This document shows positions 14,191 to 18,141 of a stretch of DNA of 18,141 nucleotides, piece by piece (the stretch's first letter is position 1; every line of letters begins with the position of its first letter). The notes beneath the pieces were generated by a model. That model was not told the origin of the DNA, made no database searches, and was given only the letters and a program-made list of their open reading frames with translations. The translations under genes were made by a program, and so were the position numbers. Location of the stretch: the NCBI GenBank assembly GCA_021793055.1, contig JAJYTL010000009.1, positions 1-18,141 of the forward strand, written 5' to 3'. This DNA comes from Pseudomonadota bacterium. GTDB lineage: Bacteria; Pseudomonadota; Alphaproteobacteria; Ferrovibrionales; Ferrovibrionaceae.

Positions 14191-15267
14191 TCAATCGGCC
14201 TCGCGGTCGAGCAGCGCGCGCTTGCGGGCGATGCCCCAGCGATACCCAGCGAGCGCCCCGTCCCGGCGCACCACGCGATGGCATGGAATGGCGACTGCGA
14301 TGCGATTCTCCGCGCAGGCCCTCGCCACCGCGCGCACCGCCTTCGGCGCGCCGATGCGCGCCGCGATTTCGCTATAGGTCGTCGTCGCGCCGGACGGGAT
14401 TTCGCGCAGCGCCTGCCACACCCGCTGCTGGAAGGCTGTGCCCTGGATGTCGAGCGGCAGAGCGAAGCCGCGCGCCGGCGTCTCGACGAAACCCACGGCG
14501 GCGGCAACCCAAGCCTCGAAATCCGGGTCGCCGCCGATCAGTTCCGCCTTCGGAAAACGATCCTCGAGCTCGCGCACCAGCGCTTCCGGATCGTCGCCGA
14601 GCGAAAGCGCGCATATGCCCCTTTCCGTCGCCGCGACCAAAATGGCGCCGAGCGCGCAGGCGCCGACGGCGAAGCGAATTCTGGCGCCGGCGCCGGCGGC
14701 GCGGAAACGGCGCGGCGTCATGCCGAGAATATCCGACGCCGCGGCATAGAACCGGCCGCACGAATTGAAGCCGGCGTCATAGATCGCTGCCGTCACGGTC
14801 CGGCTCCGCGGCAACCCGGCGCGCAGGCGCTCGGCGCGCGCGGCGACGCCATAGGCTTTGGGCGTCAGCCCCGTCGCCGCCTTGAAGACGCGGTGAAAGT
14901 GGAAGCGGCTGAGACCGGCGGCGGCCGCCAGGGCTTCGAGACTAAGAGGTTCCTCCGCCGCCTCGATCAGGCGGCAGGCCCGCGCCACCGCATCCGCATG
15001 GGGCGCCGCCGCCGCATCGGGCCGGCAGCGCTTGCAGGGGCGAAAACCCGCCTGCTCCGCAGCCGCCGGACTTGGGTGAAAGCGCACATTCTCGCGCCGA
15101 GCCCGGCGCGCCGGGCAGGACGGCCGGCAATAAACCCCGGTCGTGCGCACGGAGTAATAGAAAAGCCCGTCGGCCGCGGGATCGCGGCCGATTACGGCGG
15201 CCCACCGCGCGTCATCACTCGCGAATAGCGGCCTTTGCGGCTTTGTTTCGGCAACCATGGACTGCAT
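14191..15267 (-). CDS. ada: Ada, bifunctional alkylation sensor and O6-methylguanine-DNA methyltransferase
   Basis: The 358-aa protein has three parts. The N-terminal zinc domain, which takes methyl groups from phosphotriesters, has C47 and C51 in GVYCRPSCPARR and C78 and C81 in RPCKRC. An AraC-type helix-turn-helix follows (about 90-190; LAAAAGLSRFHFHRVFK and DILGMTPRRFR). The C-terminal methyltransferase has the acceptor C329 in IPCHRVV. All key cysteines are present, so it should both repair DNA and, when methylated, activate transcription. The start (ATG, complement at 15265-15267) has AAGGA 8 nt upstream; another ATG lies three codons inside, and a 62-codon upstream extension lacks homology. 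It is followed directly by alkB. Confidence 0.96.
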   Translation of the reverse strand: MQSMVAETKPQRPLFASDDARWAAVIGRDPAADGLFYYSVRTTGVYCRPSCPARRARRENVRFHPSPAAAEQAGFRPCKRCRPDAAAAPHADAVARACRLIEAAEEPLSLEALAAAAGLSRFHFHRVFKAATGLTPKAYGVAARAERLRAGLPRSRTVTAAIYDAGFNSCGRFYAAASDILGMTPRRFRAAGAGARIRFAVGACALGAILVAATERGICALSLGDDPEALVRELEDRFPKAELIGGDPDFEAWVAAAVGFVETPARGFALPLDIQGTAFQQRVWQALREIPSGATTTYSEIAARIGAPKAVRAVARACAENRIAVAIPCHRVVRRDGALAGYRWGIARKRALLDREAD

Positions 15268-15302
15268 GATCCTAATCCTTTCCGGGACCCGTGACGACAG
15301 GC

Positions 15303-15382
15303 CCATGGCGGCCCATCTTGCCGGAATGCGAAACCGGATCATCCCGCTTCTTGCGGCGGAATTGACGCCCCGGCCGCCATGG
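15303..15382. repeat. 11-bp inverted repeat in the leader region of ada
   Basis: CCATGGCGGCC (15303-15313) recurs as its exact reverse complement GGCCGCCATGG (15372-15382), 58 bp apart, inside the 130-bp gap between the VOC gene and ada. Each arm also contains the palindrome CCATGG. It might form a looped regulatory site or a long stem, or be chance in GC-rich DNA. I could not recognise an Ada box here. Confidence 0.4.
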
Positions 15383-15397
15383 CGGGCGGTGGACAGG

Positions 15398-15886
15398 TCA
15401 GTCCTTCGCCGCCTTTGCCTGCTGCCACGCGTCGAGGATCCGCCTGGCGCCATTGGTTTCCGGGTTCATCATCTCGGCATGGCGCGGCTGCTTCGCCGCC
15501 AGCTCGATGACATAGCCGTTCGGATCGCGGAAATAGATCGAGTGGATAAAGCCGTGGTCGATGACGCCGCGGACCTCGCGCCCCTCGGCCCGGCCCTTTT
15601 CCAGCATCCGCTGCAGCGCCGCCGCATCCACCTCAAGCGCGATATGAAGATCGAAGTCGTGCTGATCCTTGAACGCGAAGGGCCGGTCCGGCGCCTCGAA
15701 GAAGGCGAGAAACGAGCCGTCCCCCATCTCGAAAAAGCTATGCAGCACATCGGTCTGGCGGCCGGTCTTAGTCTCCTTGATGGCCAGCGCGCCGGCGAAG
15801 GGGAGGCCGAGGAAATCTTCGTAGAAGCGCCGGGTTTCCTCGGAATCTCGGCAGCGATAAGCGTTATGATGAAGTCCCTTGATCAT
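15398..15886 (-). CDS. VOC-family (glyoxalase/bleomycin-resistance/extradiol dioxygenase fold) protein
   Basis: The 162-aa protein of the vicinal oxygen chelate fold has the usual opening IKGLHHNAYRCRDSEETRRFYEDFLGLP and a second half ending DPNGYVIELAA. Likely metal ligands are H7, H81 (FDLHIALEV) and E128 (YVIEL). The fold supports lyases, isomerases, dioxygenases and resistance proteins, so the reaction is unknown. The ATG (complement at 15884-15886) has a near-perfect AAGGAGGGA upstream. It lies 130 bp upstream of ada on the same strand, perhaps in a separate unit, and is divergent from the PPK2 gene. Confidence 0.88.
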   Translation of the reverse strand: MIKGLHHNAYRCRDSEETRRFYEDFLGLPFAGALAIKETKTGRQTDVLHSFFEMGDGSFLAFFEAPDRPFAFKDQHDFDLHIALEVDAAALQRMLEKGRAEGREVRGVIDHGFIHSIYFRDPNGYVIELAAKQPRHAEMMNPETNGARRILDAWQQAKAAKD

Positions 15887-16023
15887 GGCGTTCCCTCCTT
15901 GCCGGGGGTGCGCGGTGGCAATCCAGATCGCTTTTTAACATATGGGGCGCAAAATGGGGTCCGAGCGGCCGTTTCCGGATTGCTCCCCAGAGAGAGCCGC
16001 GGCCGCGCGGACTGGAGGACGGG

Positions 16024-16902
16024 ATGAAAATCGAGCCTAAGGATTTTCGCGTCGCAGAAGGCGCCCAGGTCGTGCTCAAGAAATGGCCGACCCTGGTCAA
16101 GCCGGTCTACAAATCGAAGGCGGAATATCAAGCCTTGCTGCAATCCGACATCGGCGAACTGAGCCGACTGCAGCATCTTCTCTACGCTGCCAATCGCTAC
16201 GCCCTGCTGCTCATCTTCCAGGCCATGGACGCGGCCGGCAAGGACGGCGCGATTAAGCACGTGATGTCCGGCGTCAATCCGCAGGGCTGCCAGGTGTTCA
16301 GCTTCAAGCACCCGAGCGCCGCCGAGTTGCAGCACGATTTCCTCTGGCGCACCACGCAATGCCTGCCGGAGCGCGGCAGGATCGGCATCTTCAACCGCTC
16401 CTATTACGAGGAGGTGCTGATCGTCCGCGTGCATCCCGAGATCTTGAGGAGCGAGGGCATTCCCGATGGCCGGCACAACGAAAAAACCATCTGGCCCGAA
16501 CGCTACCGATCGATCGTTGATCTCGAACGCCATTTGCACGACAACGGCACGCACATCGTGAAGTTCTTCCTCCACCTCTCGAAGGAGGAACAGAGAAAGC
16601 GCTTCCTCGCCCGCATCGACGAGCCGGAGAAGAACTGGAAATTCAGCCTCGCCGACATCGCCGAACGAAAATTCTGGAAGGACTACATGAAGGCCTACGA
16701 GGCCTGCTTGAGCGCGACCAGCACAGACGCCGCGCCGTGGTATGTCATCCCGGCCGACGACAAGGAAAACGCGCGGCTGATCATTTCACAGATCGTGCTC
16801 GACGCGCTGCGCTCCTTGAACCTCGCCTACCCGAAGGCCGACGCCGCGCGGCTCAAGGAATTGAAGGCAATCCGGCGCCGCCTCGCGCAACCAGAGCGCT
16901 GA
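16024..16902 (+). CDS. ppk2: Polyphosphate kinase 2 family nucleotide phosphotransferase
   Basis: The 292-aa single-domain PPK2 moves phosphate between polyphosphate and nucleotides. The P-loop is IFQAMDAAGKDGAIKHVMSG (Walker A about 68-75), Walker B lies in IGIFNRSYYEEVLIVRVHP (about 120-138), and the lid arginines are in RKRFLARIDEPEKNWKFS (191-208). The length and the opening VKPVYKSKAEYQALLQ fit the group that uses polyphosphate to phosphorylate AMP and/or ADP (class III-like); the class is inference. GGAGGACGGG precedes the ATG. It is divergent from the VOC gene, with an AT-rich patch (about 15931-15955) between them but no clear promoter consensus, and convergent with the malic enzyme gene, 10 bp apart. 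Confidence 0.93.
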   Translation: MKIEPKDFRVAEGAQVVLKKWPTLVKPVYKSKAEYQALLQSDIGELSRLQHLLYAANRYALLLIFQAMDAAGKDGAIKHVMSGVNPQGCQVFSFKHPSAAELQHDFLWRTTQCLPERGRIGIFNRSYYEEVLIVRVHPEILRSEGIPDGRHNEKTIWPERYRSIVDLERHLHDNGTHIVKFFLHLSKEEQRKRFLARIDEPEKNWKFSLADIAERKFWKDYMKAYEACLSATSTDAAPWYVIPADDKENARLIISQIVLDALRSLNLAYPKADAARLKELKAIRRRLAQPER

Positions 16903-16912
16903 GCGCGCCGGG

Positions 16913-18141
16913 TTACCCCTGCGCCTCGACCATGACGCGGGTCGGGCGCGATGCGGCGACGCGGCGAAATTCCGGATACGCCGGCTCCCAGATCTTGGCC
17001 TCGATCGCCGCCTCCAGGCTCTCCAGCGAGCAGGCCTCGGCAAGCCCTTCCATTTGCGCCTGCCGCGCGACCGCGACGGCGACGAGGAACGAAATGCGGC
17101 GCAATTCCACCAAGGGCGGAAATAGATTGCCGTTAGGATCAGTTTTGGTCGGCGACAGATCGGCGAGGGCGCGCGCCGCGGCAAGGAACATGCCGTCCGA
17201 AATATGACGCGCCTTGGCCGCGATCGCGCCGAGGCCGATGCCGGGATAGATATAGGCGTTGTTGGTCTGATCGACACGGAATGGCTTGCCGTTGCGCTGG
17301 ATCGGCGGCATCGGGCTGCCGACACCGATCACCGCCCGCCCCTCGGTCCAGGCGACGAGATCGTCGGCCACCGCTTCGGCGCGCGAGGTCGGATTCGAGA
17401 GCGGAAAAATCAGCGGCCGCGCCACATGCCGGGCCATCTCGCGGATGACGTCCTCGGAAAAGGCGCCGTTCTGGCCCGAGGTGCCGATGAGCACGGTCGG
17501 GTGCGCGTTTCGCACCACCTCGGCGAGACCGATCTGGGTATTCGAGACCCGCTGCCAGTTCGCGATCCGCGCCGCGGGCTGCGCGAAGGAAGCCTGGAAA
17601 GGTTGCAGGCCGGGCATGTCCTCGACCAGCAGACCCTCGCGATCGACAAGATAGAACTGCCGCCGCGCCTCGATCTCCGGCATTCCCATCTCGACCATGG
17701 CGCGAAGCAGAAGGGCACTGATCCCGGTGCCGGCCGAGCCGGCGCCGAGCACCGCGATGCGCTGCTCCTTCAACGGCACGCCGGTGACATTGATCGCGCT
17801 GAGCAAAGCGCCGACCGCGACCGCCGCCGTCCCCTGGATATCGTCGTTGAACGTGCAGAGCTGGTTGCGATAGCGCGCCAGCGTCCGGTTGGCGTTGCCG
17901 GTGGCGAAATCCTCCCAATGAAGGAGCACGTGCGGCCAGCGCTCGCGCACGGCGGAAACGAAAGTATCGATGAACTCGTCATACTCGGGGCCGCGGACGC
18001 GCTCGTGCTTCCAGCCGATATAGACCGGGTCCGACAGGTTTTCCTGGTTGTCGGTACCGACATCGAGAAGAACCGGCAGCGTCGTGCAGGGATGCAGACC
18101 GGCGCAGGCGGTATAGAGCGCGAGCTTGCCGATCGAGATGC
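16913..18141 (-). CDS. NAD-type malic enzyme, C-terminal part (start beyond window)
   Basis: About 409 codons are present, with the stop complement at 16913-16915; the N-terminus lies past the right edge. Malic enzyme oxidatively decarboxylates malate to pyruvate. The sequence follows the large MaeA/SfcA type: GKLALYTACAGLHP and LPVLLDVGTDNQENLSDP near the edge, HWEDFATGNANRTLARYRN, the catalytic CTFNDDIQGTAAVA block with metal-binding acids, the nucleotide site VLGAGSAGTGIS, PLSNPTSRAEA, and NNAYIYPGIGLGAIA. The reading frame is open without a break to the edge; a GTG at 17950 is internal, not the start. NAD preference is inferred from similarity to MaeA, and it lacks the phosphotransacetylase-like tail of the MaeB type. 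Confidence 0.93.
   Translation of the reverse strand, partial: ISIGKLALYTACAGLHPCTTLPVLLDVGTDNQENLSDPVYIGWKHERVRGPEYDEFIDTFVSAVRERWPHVLLHWEDFATGNANRTLARYRNQLCTFNDDIQGTAAVAVGALLSAINVTGVPLKEQRIAVLGAGSAGTGISALLLRAMVEMGMPEIEARRQFYLVDREGLLVEDMPGLQPFQASFAQPAARIANWQRVSNTQIGLAEVVRNAHPTVLIGTSGQNGAFSEDVIREMARHVARPLIFPLSNPTSRAEAVADDLVAWTEGRAVIGVGSPMPPIQRNGKPFRVDQTNNAYIYPGIGLGAIAAKARHISDGMFLAAARALADLSPTKTDPNGNLFPPLVELRRISFLVAVAVARQAQMEGLAEACSLESLEAAIEAKIWEPAYPEFRRVAASRPTRVMVEAQG

Noticed and set aside
13469..14377. 302-codon plus-strand frame opposite alkB
   Set aside because: Shadow; alkB on the minus strand has all iron and 2-oxoglutarate ligands.
1..18141. Defence system, CRISPR array, prophage or insertion sequence
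   Set aside because: No spaced direct repeats, transposase, integrase or nuclease-helicase sets were seen; every long stretch is taken by metabolic or repair genes.

Overview
The window is a stretch of GC-rich bacterial chromosome, roughly two-thirds G+C by eye. Genes lie on both strands with very short intergenic gaps. The gene set looks like housekeeping and accessory metabolism of an alphaproteobacterium: a stand-alone queC, a COG3573-type flavin dehydrogenase, an ada-alkB pair, PPK2, a class III cyclase with TPRs, and a four-domain rhodanese beside a thiol-dioxygenase-like cupin. Rhizobiales or Rhodospirillales is my best guess from gene style alone. I see no rRNA, tRNA, CRISPR, insertion sequence or phage gene.

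Layout from left to right. The first 180 bases hold the N-terminus of an efflux-type periplasmic adaptor lipoprotein (minus strand). Divergent from it, behind a clear promoter and a perfect 12-bp inverted repeat, is a two-gene sulfur unit: an ArsR-rhodanese fusion regulator and a half-length TauE/SafE-like permease. Next come an acyl-CoA dehydrogenase (minus), queC (plus), an FAD-dependent dehydrogenase (plus), and a minus-strand pair of PEBP-family protein and nitrilase-superfamily amidohydrolase. A second sulfur unit follows on the plus strand: a cysteine-dioxygenase-like cupin, then a four-domain rhodanese in which only domain 2 keeps the catalytic cysteine. It meets, tail to tail, an adenylate/guanylate cyclase with TolB-like and TPR regions.

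Divergent from the cyclase is a two-gene ring-cleavage unit: a 2-keto-4-pentenoate hydratase-like protein and an intradiol (hydroxyquinol/catechol-type) dioxygenase. Convergent with that unit is a flavin-reductase-like protein. The minus strand then carries the alkylation-repair pair ada-alkB, preceded by a VOC-family protein. PPK2 lies on the plus strand, and an NAD-type malic enzyme (minus) runs off the right edge.

The most notable theme is sulfur handling at two separate places: regulator plus permease at 429-1515, and dioxygenase plus multi-rhodanese at 6946-9110. A plausible reading is that the first responds to reactive sulfur or sulfite and exports it, while the second oxidises a thiol and handles the sulfane sulfur. 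That link is inference. Convergent gene ends are packed unusually tightly: two pairs overlap, one of them sharing a single CTAG as both stop codons, and no classic hairpin-plus-U-tract terminators are visible. I see no convincing new defence or mobile system. The best candidates for something undescribed are the half-size TauE protein and the single-active-site tetra-rhodanese.
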